Source of the DNA: Hydrogenophaga sp. IBVHS2
GTDB taxonomy: Bacteria; Pseudomonadota; Gammaproteobacteria; Burkholderiales; Burkholderiaceae_C
Assembly: GCF_002127215.1 (NCBI RefSeq)
Contig: NZ_NFUT01000002.1
Span: 892,876-956,875, forward strand
Length of the DNA: 64,000 nucleotides
Direction of reading: 5' to 3'
In this document: positions 48,288 through 58,798 of the stretch, in pieces
Layout: each line of letters opens with the position of its first letter
How positions within the stretch are numbered: the first letter of the stretch is position 1
Program-made: the position numbers and the translations under genes
The notes under the pieces: generated by a model
What the model saw: the letters and a program-made list of their open reading frames with translations, nothing else
The model's database searches: none
Told to the model about the DNA's origin: nothing

Positions 48288-48926
48288 ATGTACCTGCCCC
48301 CCCAGTTCGCCGCCCGAGACGCATCGATCGCGCCGCAGATCATGCGGTCCCACCCGCTGGCCCAGCTGATCTCGGTCGACGATGGCGGTCTGCCCTTCAT
48401 CACGCCGCTGCCCCTGCACCTGATCGAAGAGGAGGGCGGGATCACCCTGCTGGGCCATGTGGCCCGACCCAATCCCCACGCCGGCTTCCTGCGCCAGCGC
48501 CCCCGGGCCCGGGTGGTGTTCCAGGGCCCGCAGGCCTACATGTCGCCCCGCGTCTACACCGAACGCCAGATGGTGCCGACCTGGAGCTACATCGCCGTGC
48601 ACGCCACCGTGGAGGCCCGCTTCATCGAATCCTTCGACGACAAGGATCGCCTGCTCAAACACCTGATCCATGACCACGACCCGGCCTACGCCGAACAGTG
48701 GCGGTCGCTGCCGGAGGACTACCAGCACAAGATGATGAACGGCATCCACGCCTTCGAGCTGCGGGTGCTCGACCTGCAGTGCAAGGTCAAGCTCAACCAG
48801 CACCGCCCTCAGTCCCACGCCGCCATGCTGGCCGCCTACGAGAGCGGCACCACCGACGAGCAGGCGCTGGCCGCCTGGATGCGGCGGATCGGCCTCACCG
48901 GCGAGCCGGCGGGCAGCACGCCTTGA
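48288..48926 (+). CDS. PaiB-like FMN-binding protein
   Basis: A 212-aa protein of the FMN-binding negative transcriptional regulator family (Bacillus PaiB). Family parts are MYLPPQFAARD, HPLAQLISVDDGGLPFITPL, GHVARPNPH and YMSPRVYTERQMVPTWSYIAVH (two parts). These are split-barrel flavin proteins; a DNA-binding role is proven for few members, so an oxidoreductase is possible. Ribosome site TCAGGA precedes the ATG at 48288; the stop overlaps the next gene by 4 bases. Confidence 0.88.
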   Translation: MYLPPQFAARDASIAPQIMRSHPLAQLISVDDGGLPFITPLPLHLIEEEGGITLLGHVARPNPHAGFLRQRPRARVVFQGPQAYMSPRVYTERQMVPTWSYIAVHATVEARFIESFDDKDRLLKHLIHDHDPAYAEQWRSLPEDYQHKMMNGIHAFELRVLDLQCKVKLNQHRPQSHAAMLAAYESGTTDEQALAAWMRRIGLTGEPAGSTP

Positions 48927-49516
48927 GCCGCTGGCGATCCGAGCTCGACGCGTTCGCCCTGGCGGACCGGCAGAACCCGCCACGGCCCGGTGGCGTGCTG
49001 TTCGTGGGCAGTTCGTCCATCCGGTTGTGGCAGGGGCTCGAGTCGGCGTTTCCCGGACAGTCCGGCGTGCAGCGCCGGGGTGTGGGCGGCTCCTGTCTGT
49101 ACGAATGGGCCGACTGGGTGGCCCCCATCGTGCTGCCGCACCGGCCCCGGTTGCTGCTGGTGTACGCCGGCGAAAACGACCTGACCGAAGGCCGGACCCC
49201 CCACGACCTGCTGGCCAGCTTCATCCGGCTGGCCGACCGGGTGCGGGCCGATCTGCCCGACACCCGCCTGGCCTATCTTTCCATCAAACCCAGCCCGTCC
49301 CGCATGGCCTGGCTCGACGCCATGCGCGAAGCCAATCTCCTGATCCAGACCTGGGTGCTCGCCAGCCCGAACATGGACTATGTGGACGTGCACACGCCCA
49401 TGATCGACAACGACGGTCGGCCCCGGGCCGAACTGTTCGTGCGCGACCAGCTGCACCTCAGCGCCGAGGGCTATGCGCTGTGGCGGCAGGTGGTGTCGGC
49501 CCACCTGCGGCCCTGA
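48923..49516 (+). CDS. SGNH/GDSL-type hydrolase
   Basis: A 197-aa SGNH esterase/lipase-fold protein without signal peptide. Blocks are FVGSSSIRLWQ (nucleophile Ser), the Gly-containing GVGGSCLYEW, YAGENDLTEG (Asn block III) and DQLHLSAEGYALW (Asp-x-x-His block V). The likely start is TTG at 48923, overlapping the preceding stop (TTGA), because the next ATG lies far inside the domain. Its substrate is unknown. The 3' end overlaps the convergent OpgC-like gene by 59 bases. Confidence 0.85.
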   Translation: MSRWRSELDAFALADRQNPPRPGGVLFVGSSSIRLWQGLESAFPGQSGVQRRGVGGSCLYEWADWVAPIVLPHRPRLLLVYAGENDLTEGRTPHDLLASFIRLADRVRADLPDTRLAYLSIKPSPSRMAWLDAMREANLLIQTWVLASPNMDYVDVHTPMIDNDGRPRAELFVRDQLHLSAEGYALWRQVVSAHLRP

Positions 49517-50654
49517 CACCGGGTCGGCTCGGCCTGCTGCTGCCCCGTTCATCCAGCACCAGCGCCACCAGCAGCAGGGCGGCGAACGCGCCCAGGAGCA
49601 AGACCGCATCGGTCGTCCAGGGCCGGATCACCTCGGTGGAGCCGAAAAAGGCCAGGGTGAACAGGGCCACCACCACATGCGCGCAGAACACCGCCAGCGA
49701 CTGGCGGCCCAGCAGTTCCAGCGGCGCCGGGCGGGGCATCACCCGGCTGAGCCAGGGGCCCGCGGCCCACAGCAGCACCAGCACGCTGGAGAAATTGAGC
49801 ACCCGCAGCGGGCCCAGTCCCCATTTGTCGAACAGTACGGCGACGGCCGGGACACCCGGCATCGGATCCTGCCCCACGTTGTGGCGCCACACGAGCATGG
49901 CCAGGGCATAGGCGGCGGCGGGCACCACCAGCCACAGCGGCGGGCGCGGCAGCGGCTTCTGGCGGCTGCCCAGCCAGAGGCCGGTCACCCACAAGGCCTG
50001 CCAGGCCAGCCAGTGGAACGCCCCCATGTCGCGGTAGGGCACCGGGCTCCAGCCGGCCAGCGCAGCGTGCAGCCAGGCCCCGGCGTTCCACTGTTCGGCC
50101 AGCCACAGCAGGGCACTGCCGCACAGCAACAGCCCCCATCCGTGGCGCAGGCCGTGTGCCAGCAGCCAGGGCGTCACCAGCATGAACACGATGTACATCG
50201 GCAGGATGTCGAGCAGCGGCGGGTTGTGGACCAGCAGCCCTGAGGCCAGCACCGCCGTCCAGGGCCGGGCCAGGTAGAACTCCAGCAGCCCGGTCACGCC
50301 GCCCTGGTGGTTGCGCACGCCCAGCCACGCGATGACGGTGAAGGCCAGCAGCAGCAGGCCCAGCTGGCACAGGTAGATCCGCCGGGCCCTGGCGAACACG
50401 GCGGTCCGCATGGCGGCGTGGCCCAGCCGCCGTGCCCGCCCGCCATACACCTGGCCGACCATCACCGCCGAGAGGAACACGAAGCCCTCGGCCGCCGACA
50501 CGAATCCCAGGGGCTGGCCCAGCGGCAGCGAAAAGCCGGTGGGCATGTGGGTGAGCGTCATCAGCACCAGCAGCAGACCCCGCAACGCGTCCAGCTCCCA
50601 CTGTCGCGTGGGAGCCGCAGGGAGCGCAGCAAAGGGCAGGGAGGTGCTGGTCAT
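49458..50654 (-). CDS. OpgC-like multi-pass membrane protein
   Basis: A 398-aa inner-membrane protein with about ten hydrophobic segments. The N-terminus RQWELDALRGLLLVLMTLTH and AEGFVFLSAVMVGQVYG, with a later PVLDILPMYIV-like segment (PPLLDILPMYIVFMLVTPW), fit the OpgC family, which adds succinyl groups to osmoregulated periplasmic glucans in Rhodobacter; more generally it resembles acyltransferase 3. No opg genes are adjacent, so the substrate is not supported by context. The C-terminal 25 residues are Pro/Arg-rich and lie in the region overlapping the SGNH hydrolase gene. Confidence 0.82.
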   Translation of the reverse strand: MTSTSLPFAALPAAPTRQWELDALRGLLLVLMTLTHMPTGFSLPLGQPLGFVSAAEGFVFLSAVMVGQVYGGRARRLGHAAMRTAVFARARRIYLCQLGLLLLAFTVIAWLGVRNHQGGVTGLLEFYLARPWTAVLASGLLVHNPPLLDILPMYIVFMLVTPWLLAHGLRHGWGLLLCGSALLWLAEQWNAGAWLHAALAGWSPVPYRDMGAFHWLAWQALWVTGLWLGSRQKPLPRPPLWLVVPAAAYALAMLVWRHNVGQDPMPGVPAVAVLFDKWGLGPLRVLNFSSVLVLLWAAGPWLSRVMPRPAPLELLGRQSLAVFCAHVVVALFTLAFFGSTEVIRPWTTDAVLLLGAFAALLLVALVLDERGSSRPSRPGVRAAGGPTPPAATAHSPRR

Positions 50655-50683
50655 CAGGGTTAACCCAGGGCAACCCGCGATGA

Positions 50684-52138
<1,455 letters not shown>

Positions 52139-52142
52139 GTCC

Positions 52143-53060
52143 ATGAGCCACATCTACATCTATTCCCCGTCCAGTGCCGTGCGCGACAAGGCGGCGTTCC
52201 GGCGGGGTGTCCGCCGGCTGCAGGCGCTGGGCCATGAGGTCGAGATCGATCCGGCCGCGCTGACGGCCCACATGCGCTTTGCCGGCGACGACGCCACCCG
52301 CCTGGAGGCCATCGCCCGTGCCGCCGCCAGCGGGGCCGATGTGGCCCTCATCAGCCGGGGCGGGTACGGCCTGACCCGCCTGTTGCCGGCGCTGCCCGGC
52401 AAGGCGATTGCGCGCGCCGTCGAGCGCGGCATGCACTTTGTCGGTTTGAGCGACTTCACCGCCTTCCAGATGGCCGTGCTGGCCGGGCAGGGCACGCCCA
52501 CCTGGGCAGGCCCGGCGCTGGGCGAGGATTTCGGTGTGGCCGGCACGCCTGACGACATCATGGAAGCCTGTTTCGACGACCTGCTGGTCGGGCAGGGTGA
52601 AGGCACCGGCTGGCGCCTGCCGGCAGCCGACGCCGCCACCCTGCCGGAGCGCGGTCTGCACCTGCGTGGAGCCACGCTGTGGGGCGGCAACCTGAGCGTG
52701 CTGTGCAGCCTGGTCGGCACCCCGTATCTGCCGATGGTCAAGGGGGGCGTGCTGTTCCTCGAAGACGTGAACGAACATCCCTACCGGATCGAACGCATGC
52801 TCACCCAGCTGCTGCATGCGGGCGTGCTGGGCCGGCAGAAAGCCATCCTGCTGGGCCGCTTCACCGGCCACCTGCCGGTGCCGGGTTACGACCGCGGGTT
52901 CGGCATGGCCTCGGTGGCCAGCTGGCTGCGCAGCCAGGTCAAGGCGCCGGTCCTGGGCGGATTGCCCTTCGGGCATGTGCCGACCAAGGTGGTGCTCCCG
53001 GTGGGGCAGGCGGTGGATCTGGCCGTGGAAGGGCGTGATGCCCTGATCTTCTGGGGTTGA
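52143..53060 (+). CDS. ldcA: Muramoyltetrapeptide LD-carboxypeptidase (S66)
   Basis: Cytosolic serine peptidase (305 aa) that removes the terminal D-Ala from murein tetrapeptides during peptidoglycan recycling. The Ser-Glu-His triad candidates are Ser103 in GLSDFTAF, Glu207 in LFLEDVNEHPYRIERM and His278 in LPFGHVPTKVVLPVG, each in a standard S66 motif. SRGGYGLTRLLP is also typical. The ATG at 52143 follows the tadA fusion by 4 bases, so the two are probably cotranscribed. Confidence 0.94.
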   Translation: MSHIYIYSPSSAVRDKAAFRRGVRRLQALGHEVEIDPAALTAHMRFAGDDATRLEAIARAAASGADVALISRGGYGLTRLLPALPGKAIARAVERGMHFVGLSDFTAFQMAVLAGQGTPTWAGPALGEDFGVAGTPDDIMEACFDDLLVGQGEGTGWRLPAADAATLPERGLHLRGATLWGGNLSVLCSLVGTPYLPMVKGGVLFLEDVNEHPYRIERMLTQLLHAGVLGRQKAILLGRFTGHLPVPGYDRGFGMASVASWLRSQVKAPVLGGLPFGHVPTKVVLPVGQAVDLAVEGRDALIFWG

Positions 53061-53073
53061 TGCGGTGAACGCT

Positions 53074-53427
53074 TCAGCGGCCGGGCACCCGGCACGATGC
53101 GATCAGGCTGGCCGGGATGCGACCTTCGAACAGCGGCAGCAAGCGCTGCACGCGGGAGACGGCTTCGGCTTCGCCGTAGAGCTGGCTCAGGGTGGCCACC
53201 ACCTCGGAGCGCGCGTACCACAGCGCCTGGGCATCGTGAAGGATGCGAAGGCGGCGCGACAGCGTGGGGTTCAGGCGCAGCCCGTCCTCGCCCAGCACAT
53301 CCAGCAAGGCCTGCCGGACCGGCTCAACCGGATCGGGTTCCGCTGCTCCAGGGAGGCGACGAGGTCCGTCGTGGCCCAGGAGCAGGGCCGACAGGCTATG
53401 GGGCAATCCCTGCTTGAACAGACGCAT
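53074..53427 (-). CDS. Hypothetical protein
   Basis: A 117-aa soluble protein I do not recognise. It is predicted helical, with Leu/Arg-rich stretches (LRLNPTLSRRLRILHDAQAL and EAVSRVQRLLPLFEGRIP), no signal peptide or transmembrane segment and a Cys near the C-terminus. It is convergent with ldcA (13-base gap) and divergent from the cyclase-FHA gene. Codon usage looks like the neighbours, which supports a real gene. Confidence 0.6.
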   Translation of the reverse strand: MRLFKQGLPHSLSALLLGHDGPRRLPGAAEPDPVEPVRQALLDVLGEDGLRLNPTLSRRLRILHDAQALWYARSEVVATLSQLYGEAEAVSRVQRLLPLFEGRIPASLIASCRVPGR

Positions 53428-53548
53428 GGTGAGAATGTGTCAGGTGTAACGTGACAGTCAGGATAAGCTGGCCCCATGACAGGTGCAATTCAGGATGCCC
53501 CGAAGAACAAAAAAAACAACAGTCAAATCATGCGGTTAGCATGAGATA

Positions 53549-53576
53549 TTGAGTTTTTGCATTAACCTTGTAATAC
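53549..53576 (+). promoter_or_regulatory. Candidate promoter of the cyclase-FHA gene
   Basis: TTGAGT (53549-53554) and TAATAC (53571-53576), 16 bases apart, in an AT-rich gap ending 25 bases before the ATG at 53602. No strong ribosome site precedes that ATG. Confidence 0.4.
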
Positions 53577-53601
53577 CTTAGACCGCGAAATCCTGCGCGA
53601 C

Positions 53602-54549
53602 ATGCCCGATCTGACCATTGCCTTTGCCGATCTCACCGGAAGCGTTTCGGTGTTCGAAGCCCTGGGCAACGACCGGGCCACCAAGGCCATCACGCGCATC
53701 ACCCAGTGGATCGGCGCCAAGGCCCAGGAACATGGCGGCAAGGTGGTGAAGATGCTGGGCGACGGTGTGCTGATGTCGTTTCCGGACTCGCGGCGGGCCA
53801 TCGAGGCCTGCGTGCAGGTACAGACCGAGCACACCCAGCGGGTGCAGCAGTGGCCGGCACCGCTCAAGCTGCAGCTGCAGATCGGTCTGGCGCGCGGGCC
53901 GATCGTGCTGGTGGACGGCGACTGTTTCGGGGACGCCGTGAACATGGCCTCGCGCCTGAGCGATCTGGCCGGCCCGGAGCAGATCCTGGCCTCGGCCAGC
54001 GTCATCGAGGCCCTCAGCCCGGGCAGCACGGTGCGGTACCGCAACCTGGGGCCGATGCAGATCCGGGGCAAGACCGACCCCAGCCACGTCTACCGCATCG
54101 AATGGCAGACCGAGGTCAACTCCGATTTCCTGACCGTGCCGGCGGCGCTGCACATGCTGCCTCAGGGCCGGCTCGCCAAGGGCGGCGGCGTCGAGCTGAC
54201 CTGGCTGGATACCTCGCGCCGCTTCACCATGGCCGAACTGCCGGTGGCCATCGGCCGGGTGACCGAGGCCCAGTTCACGGTGTCGGACCCCCGGGTCTCC
54301 CGCCTGCACGCGCGCATCGATCACCGATCGGGCAACTTCACGCTGGAGGACACCAGCAGCTACGGCACCTGGGTCCGGTTTCAGGGCAGCCAGCAGGTGA
54401 TCGCGCTGCGGCGCCAGGAATGCGTCCTGCACGACAGCGGTGAGATCGCCATGGGAGCGCCGTTCACCGACTTCACCGCACCCACGCTGCGGTTCCGCCT
54501 GGCACGCGATGCCATGGAACTGTCGCGCCCGCCGCGAAGCGAGGGCTGA
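53602..54549 (+). CDS. Class III adenylate/guanylate cyclase fused to an FHA domain
   Basis: A 315-aa cytosolic protein. Residues 1-170 are a class III cyclase catalytic domain: metal-binding Asp10 (FADLTGS) and Asp54 (KMLGDGVLMSF), ATP-selecting candidates Lys50 and Asp111, and transition-state Asn114 and Arg118 (FGDAVNMASRL), so it looks active with ATP preference. Residues about 195-305 are a forkhead-associated domain with GR (218-219), SRLHARI (233-239) and SSYGTWV (252-258), which binds phosphothreonine. Homodimer formation and control by a Ser/Thr kinase are inferences; no kinase gene is nearby. Confidence 0.88.
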   Translation: MPDLTIAFADLTGSVSVFEALGNDRATKAITRITQWIGAKAQEHGGKVVKMLGDGVLMSFPDSRRAIEACVQVQTEHTQRVQQWPAPLKLQLQIGLARGPIVLVDGDCFGDAVNMASRLSDLAGPEQILASASVIEALSPGSTVRYRNLGPMQIRGKTDPSHVYRIEWQTEVNSDFLTVPAALHMLPQGRLAKGGGVELTWLDTSRRFTMAELPVAIGRVTEAQFTVSDPRVSRLHARIDHRSGNFTLEDTSSYGTWVRFQGSQQVIALRRQECVLHDSGEIAMGAPFTDFTAPTLRFRLARDAMELSRPPRSEG

Positions 54550-54552
54550 GGC

Positions 54553-55347
54553 TTACTTCAGGTTGCCCTTGAGGAACTGGGCCAGGCGCTCGCTCCGGGG
54601 GCGCGCCAGCACCTCGGCCGGCACCCCTTGCTCCTCGATGCAGCCCTTGTGCAGAAAAATGAGGTGGCTCGACACCTCGCGGGCAAATCCCATCTCGTGG
54701 GTCACCACCAGCATGGTTCGGCCTTCCTCGGCCAGCAGCTTCATCACCCGCAGGACCTCGCCCACCAGTTCCGGATCGAGGGCGCTGGTGGGCTCGTCGA
54801 ACAGCATCACGGACGGCTCCACCGCCAGGGCCCGGGCAATGGCCACGCGCTGCTGCTGACCCCCGCTCATGTGGGCCGGATAACGGTCTTCCACGCCCTG
54901 CAGGCCCACACGTTCGAGGTACTTGCGGGCGGTCTGAACCGCCTGGTCCCGAGGCACGCCCAGCACATGCACCGGCGCCTCGATGATGTTCTGCAGCACC
55001 GTCATGTGGGCCCACAGGTTGAAGTGCTGGAACACCATGGCCAGCCGGGTGCGCAGCCGCTGCAGCTGATCGGCCCTCACGGCCTGCAGCTCACCGGCCT
55101 TGTCGGCCTTGAGTTCGAGCTCTTCCCCGCCCAGCAGGATGCGGCCGCTGTTGGGTCTTTCGAGCAGGTTGATGCAGCGCAGGAGGGTGCTCTTGCCGGA
55201 GCCGGAACTGCCGATCAGGCTGATCACGTCACCGGCCCGGGCCTGGAGCGAAACGCCCTTGAGCACCTCGTTGGCACCGAAGCGCTTGTGGATGTCGTGA
55301 ACCTCAAGCAGGGGGCGTGTGGTGGCCGGTGCTGCAGCGTCGGTCAT
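54553..55347 (-). CDS. aotP: Basic amino acid ABC transporter ATPase
   Basis: Cytosolic ATPase (264 aa) of the HisP/ArtP polar amino acid group. Walker A is GSSGSGKST, signature LSGG-type [15 protein letters not shown], Walker [18 protein letters not shown], with the Q-loop [13 protein letters not shown]. It is the last gene of a five-gene J-Q-M-O-P operon, 28 bases after the desuccinylase-like gene. The start at 55347 was selected; an upstream in-frame start adds a Pro/Arg tail. Arginine/ornithine transport is inferred from operon order. Confidence 0.93.
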   Translation of the reverse strand: MTDAAAPATTRPLLEVHDIHKRFGANEVLKGVSLQARAGDVISLIGSSGSGKSTLLRCINLLERPNSGRILLGGEELELKADKAGELQAVRADQLQRLRTRLAMVFQHFNLWAHMTVLQNIIEAPVHVLGVPRDQAVQTARKYLERVGLQGVEDRYPAHMSGGQQQRVAIARALAVEPSVMLFDEPTSALDPELVGEVLRVMKLLAEEGRTMLVVTHEMGFAREVSSHLIFLHKGCIEEQGVPAEVLARPRSERLAQFLKGNLK

Positions 55348-55375
55348 GGGATGAATGGAGGAAGTGGCTGTAAGG

Positions 55376-56512
55376 TCAGGCGCCCAGCAGGGGCCCGGTG
55401 CGGAAGGCGTGTTCGCCGGCGATCTTGCCGATCTCGCCGCCCGCCACCGCATACCGGCCCGACACCCGGGCATACAGGACGCCGGCCACGCCGGCCCGCA
55501 CGGTGTGCACCCGGGACTGGCCGGGCGCGGTCGGATCGATCACGTCGGCCACCGGGTCGCCCACGGCCAGCCGGTCACCCGGTCTCGCCCGGTAAGCCAC
55601 CACACCGGGCACCGGGGTATGCAGGGTTTCCGAGCCGGCCAGCGGGGTGGGGCGGCAGGGCAGGGGTGGCAGGGCAGGGGCGGGTCCCGAGACGGCACCG
55701 ACATGCACCAGGAAGGCCTGCAGGGCCTGGGCATCCCGGATGGCGTGTTCGTGCAGCACGTCGGCTTCACCGCGCAGCTCCACGGTGGTGCTGGCGCAGC
55801 CCTGCGGCAGCGGTTGGGACAGCCCGGCCGCCTTGAGGCGGTCGGCCAGCTGCCACCATTGTCCCGACAGGCATTCGTCGAACGGCCCGCCGCCGGAATC
55901 CTTGGCCAGCAGCACCGCCTGCGCCCCCAGCAGCCGGGCCAGCGGCTCCAGCGGCGGCCAGCAGGCTTCCTCGGCGTAGAGGTGCATCACGGCTTCCCAG
56001 TCGCAGTGCAGGTCGAGCACCAGGTCGGCGTCGTGCGCCAGGCGCAGCAGGTGCCGGCGCAGGCTCTGCAGTTCGGTGGCCGGCTCCCAGGCGTCGAGCC
56101 AGCGGGCGGTGAGCTGGCGGACCGTCTCCACGTTGCGAACGGGGTCGTCGCCCAGCAGCGGCAGCAAAGCGTCCCACACGGCCCCGGCCAGGTCGGGATA
56201 GTGGCGATTGAAGTTTTCGCCGGTGTCAAGCTCGAAGCGGCCCATGGGCTTGTGGTCCACACGTTGGCTCAGGCCGATGGGGTTGGCCGCCGGCACCAGC
56301 ACCACATGCCCCCGCAGCCGACCGGCGACCTCAGCCTCCTGCAGCCAGGCTCGCAGGTGGTGGGCCACCAGCATGCCAGGCAGTTCCTCCGCATGCAGGC
56401 TGGCCTGGATGTAGACCTTGGGACGGGCCTGCGGGTCCCCGAAACCAAAAGACACCAGCTGCCGGCTGGAGCCCAGACTGGGGCTGAGCAACGGATGTTC
56501 GGTACGGATCAT
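55376..56512 (-). CDS. aotO: Succinylglutamate desuccinylase/aspartoacylase family protein (AotO-like)
   Basis: A 378-aa M14-type metallo-hydrolase of the AstE/AspA family. Zinc-ligand candidates are His and Glu in SLHAEELPG and His in [24 protein letters not shown] is a further family part. It sits inside the amino acid ABC operon exactly where Pseudomonas carries aotO, whose product has no proven transport role. The reaction is probably hydrolysis of an N-acyl amino acid, but the substrate is unknown. Its start is 12 bases from the aotM stop. Confidence 0.85.
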   Translation of the reverse strand: MIRTEHPLLSPSLGSSRQLVSFGFGDPQARPKVYIQASLHAEELPGMLVAHHLRAWLQEAEVAGRLRGHVVLVPAANPIGLSQRVDHKPMGRFELDTGENFNRHYPDLAGAVWDALLPLLGDDPVRNVETVRQLTARWLDAWEPATELQSLRRHLLRLAHDADLVLDLHCDWEAVMHLYAEEACWPPLEPLARLLGAQAVLLAKDSGGGPFDECLSGQWWQLADRLKAAGLSQPLPQGCASTTVELRGEADVLHEHAIRDAQALQAFLVHVGAVSGPAPALPPLPCRPTPLAGSETLHTPVPGVVAYRARPGDRLAVGDPVADVIDPTAPGQSRVHTVRAGVAGVLYARVSGRYAVAGGEIGKIAGEHAFRTGPLLGA

Positions 56513-56524
56513 GAACGGAAGCCT

Positions 56525-57238
56525 TCAGTGGGCCCGGGGCGCCAGATGGGCGAGGAACCGCCGCTCGGCCAGCTTGAACAACCCGACCAGGCTGAAGGTG
56601 ATGGTCAGGTAGATGGCCGCTGCGGCGATGTAGGCCTCGAACGGCAGGTAGAAGTCGGAGTAGATGCGGCTGGCCGCCGCGGTCACATCCAGCATGGCCG
56701 GCACCGCGCTGGCCACGCTGGTGGCATGCAGCATCATCACCGCCTCGTTGCTGTAGGCCGGCAGGGTGCGCCGCAGTGCGCTGGGCAGCACGATGCGCCG
56801 CATGGCCTGCCAGGGACTCATGCCCATGGCCTGGGCGGCCTCGATCTCGCCTGCGGCGGTCTCACGGATGGCACCGGCAATCATTTCGGCGGTGTAGCCG
56901 GCGGTGTTCAGGCTGAACGCCAGCAGTGCGCAGAAGAAGGGATCCTTGAAGTGGGTCCAGGGCCAGACGGCATCCCAGCGTTCCTGCACCCATTCGAGTT
57001 GCGCGATGCCGTAGTAGATGAGGTAGAGCTGGATCAGCAGCGGGGTGCCGCGGATGACATAGGTGTAGGCACCGACCACCCAGCGCAGCGGGGCGATGCG
57101 GCTGACCAGCGCCAGGGCGAACACAAGGGCCAGGATGCCCCCGATGAGCAACGAGGACGCCAGCAGACCCAGTGTGGTCAGCAGGCCTTCGCCGTACAGG
57201 GCGAGGCTCTCGGGCCGGAAGATCACCTCCCACTTCAT
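56525..57238 (-). CDS. aotM: Basic amino acid ABC transporter permease (HisM-like)
   Basis: Inner-membrane permease (237 aa) with about five transmembrane helices. Family motif RGTPLLIQLYLIYYGI, then TAEMIAGAIRETAAGEIEAA and the ATPase-contact loop EAAQAMGMSPWQAMRRIVLP (overlapping parts). Paired with aotQ as a heterodimer. Gap to aotQ is 21 bases. Confidence 0.93.
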   Translation of the reverse strand: MKWEVIFRPESLALYGEGLLTTLGLLASSLLIGGILALVFALALVSRIAPLRWVVGAYTYVIRGTPLLIQLYLIYYGIAQLEWVQERWDAVWPWTHFKDPFFCALLAFSLNTAGYTAEMIAGAIRETAAGEIEAAQAMGMSPWQAMRRIVLPSALRRTLPAYSNEAVMMLHATSVASAVPAMLDVTAAASRIYSDFYLPFEAYIAAAAIYLTITFSLVGLFKLAERRFLAHLAPRAH

Positions 57239-57259
57239 CGGCGTCGGCTCCGCAGGGAA

Positions 57260-57946
57260 TCAGACATGCCCACGGCGCACGCCCATGCTGAACCGCCGCT
57301 CGAGCCAGCGCAGGCCCCACAGCGACACCGAGGTGTAGACCAGGAACAGGGCGGCGGCGAACAGGTAGAAGGTGAATGGCTCACGGGTGGCGGAGCTGGC
57401 CTGCTTGGCGAGGTAGGTCATCTCGTGCAGGCCTATCAGGCTGACCAGCGCGGTGGCCTTGATCAGCACCAGCCAGTTGTTGGTGAAGCCGGGCAGGGCA
57501 TAGCGGACCATCTGGGGCAGGGTGATGCGCAGGAAGGTCTGGAGACGCCCCATGCCGAAGGCCCAGGCGGCCTCCATCTGGCCCTTGGGGATGGAGAGGA
57601 TGGCGCCCCGGAAGGTTTCGGTCATGTAGGCGCCGTAGATGAAACCGATGGTGAGCACGCCGGCGGCGAATGGATTGATGTCCACCGTCTTCTTGCTGCC
57701 CAGGGCTTCCAGAAGATGGTTCAGGCCGATGGTGCCGCCGTAGAAGATCAGCAGCATCAGCACGAGTTCGGGGATGCCGCGCACCAGCGTGGTGTAGACG
57801 GTGGCGACCGCCACAGCCAGCGGACGACCCGACAGCTTGGCGGCGGCCCCGATGAGCCCCAGCGCGATGGCCACCACCAGGGCAGCCAGCGAGACGCCCA
57901 CCGTCAGGAGGGCGCCTTGCAGGATGGAGCTGAAATAGCCGGACAA
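57260..57946 (-). CDS. aotQ: Basic amino acid ABC transporter permease (HisQ-like)
   Basis: Inner-membrane permease (228 aa) with about five helices. Signature parts are LVRGIPELVLMLLIFYGG and the coupling loop AWAFGMGRLQTFLRITLPQM; GFIYGAYMTETFRGAIL is typical of the HisQ group. It starts 12 bases after the aotJ stop and forms the channel with aotM. Confidence 0.93.
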   Translation of the reverse strand: MSGYFSSILQGALLTVGVSLAALVVAIALGLIGAAAKLSGRPLAVAVATVYTTLVRGIPELVLMLLIFYGGTIGLNHLLEALGSKKTVDINPFAAGVLTIGFIYGAYMTETFRGAILSIPKGQMEAAWAFGMGRLQTFLRITLPQMVRYALPGFTNNWLVLIKATALVSLIGLHEMTYLAKQASSATREPFTFYLFAAALFLVYTSVSLWGLRWLERRFSMGVRRGHV

Positions 57947-57958
57947 ACCGGAGTGCCC

Positions 57959-58798
57959 TTACTGGCCGTAGACGTCGAAGTCGAAGTACTTCTTGGCCAC
58001 GGTGTCGTAGGTGCCGTTGGCGCGGATGGCCTTGATGGCAGCGTTGAGCTGGTCCTTGAGCTCGGTCTCACCCTGACGCAGGGCCACGCCCACGCCGTAG
58101 CCGAAGTACTTCGGCTCCTTCAGCTCGGGACCCACGAAACCATAACCCTGGCCTTCAGGCTTGCTCAGGAAGCCACCGGTGACTTCCACGCGATCGGCCA
58201 CGGTGCCGTCCAGACGGCCCGACTTGATGTCCAGGTAGACCTGGTCCTGCGCCTCGTAGGGCACCACGCTCACGCCCACCGGCTTGAGTTCACCCATGGC
58301 GTATTTTTCCTGGGTGCTGCCCTTGAGCACGCCGATCTTCTTGCCCTTGAGCGAAGCCAGGTCGGTGAACTTGGTGTCGGTCTTCACCACGATCTGGCTC
58401 GGGGTGTTGTAGTACTTGTCGGTGAAGTCCACCACGGCCTTGCGCTCGTCGGTGATCGACATGGAGCTGATGATCACGTCGTACTTCTTGGCCTGCAGAC
58501 CCGGGATCATGCTGTCCCAGACCTGTTCGACGTACACGCACTTGCGCTTGATCTCGGCGCACAGCGCCTCGGCGATGTCCACATCGAAGCCGGTCGGCTT
58601 GCCGTCGGCCGTCTTGAAGGTGAACGGCTGGTAGGTCGGGTCGATGGCGACCTTCAGTTCCGGCAGCTCGGCCGGTGCGGCCGGTGCGGCAGCGGCAGGT
58701 GCCGGCGCCGGAGCGGCGGCAGCGGGCTCTTCCTTTTTGCCGCAGGCGGTCAGGGTCACGGCACCGATCAGGGTCAGGGAGAAAAGCAGGTGTTTCAT
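57959..58798 (-). CDS. aotJ: Basic amino acid-binding lipoprotein (HisJ/ArgT type)
   Basis: Periplasmic binding protein (279 aa) of family 3. The start at 58798 gives a lipoprotein signal with lipobox LTAC (residues 16-19), then CGKKEEP and an Ala/Pro tether of about 25 residues, then LKVAIDPTYQPFTFKTADG and GFDVDIAEALCAEI, typical of Lys/Arg/Orn/His-binding proteins. The Cys pair in ALCAEIKRKC matches the disulfide of HisJ-type proteins. It is the first gene of the operon. The lipoprotein anchor is unusual for this family in Gram-negatives. Confidence 0.92.
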   Translation of the reverse strand: MKHLLFSLTLIGAVTLTACGKKEEPAAAAPAPAPAAAAPAAPAELPELKVAIDPTYQPFTFKTADGKPTGFDVDIAEALCAEIKRKCVYVEQVWDSMIPGLQAKKYDVIISSMSITDERKAVVDFTDKYYNTPSQIVVKTDTKFTDLASLKGKKIGVLKGSTQEKYAMGELKPVGVSVVPYEAQDQVYLDIKSGRLDGTVADRVEVTGGFLSKPEGQGYGFVGPELKEPKYFGYGVGVALRQGETELKDQLNAAIKAIRANGTYDTVAKKYFDFDVYGQ

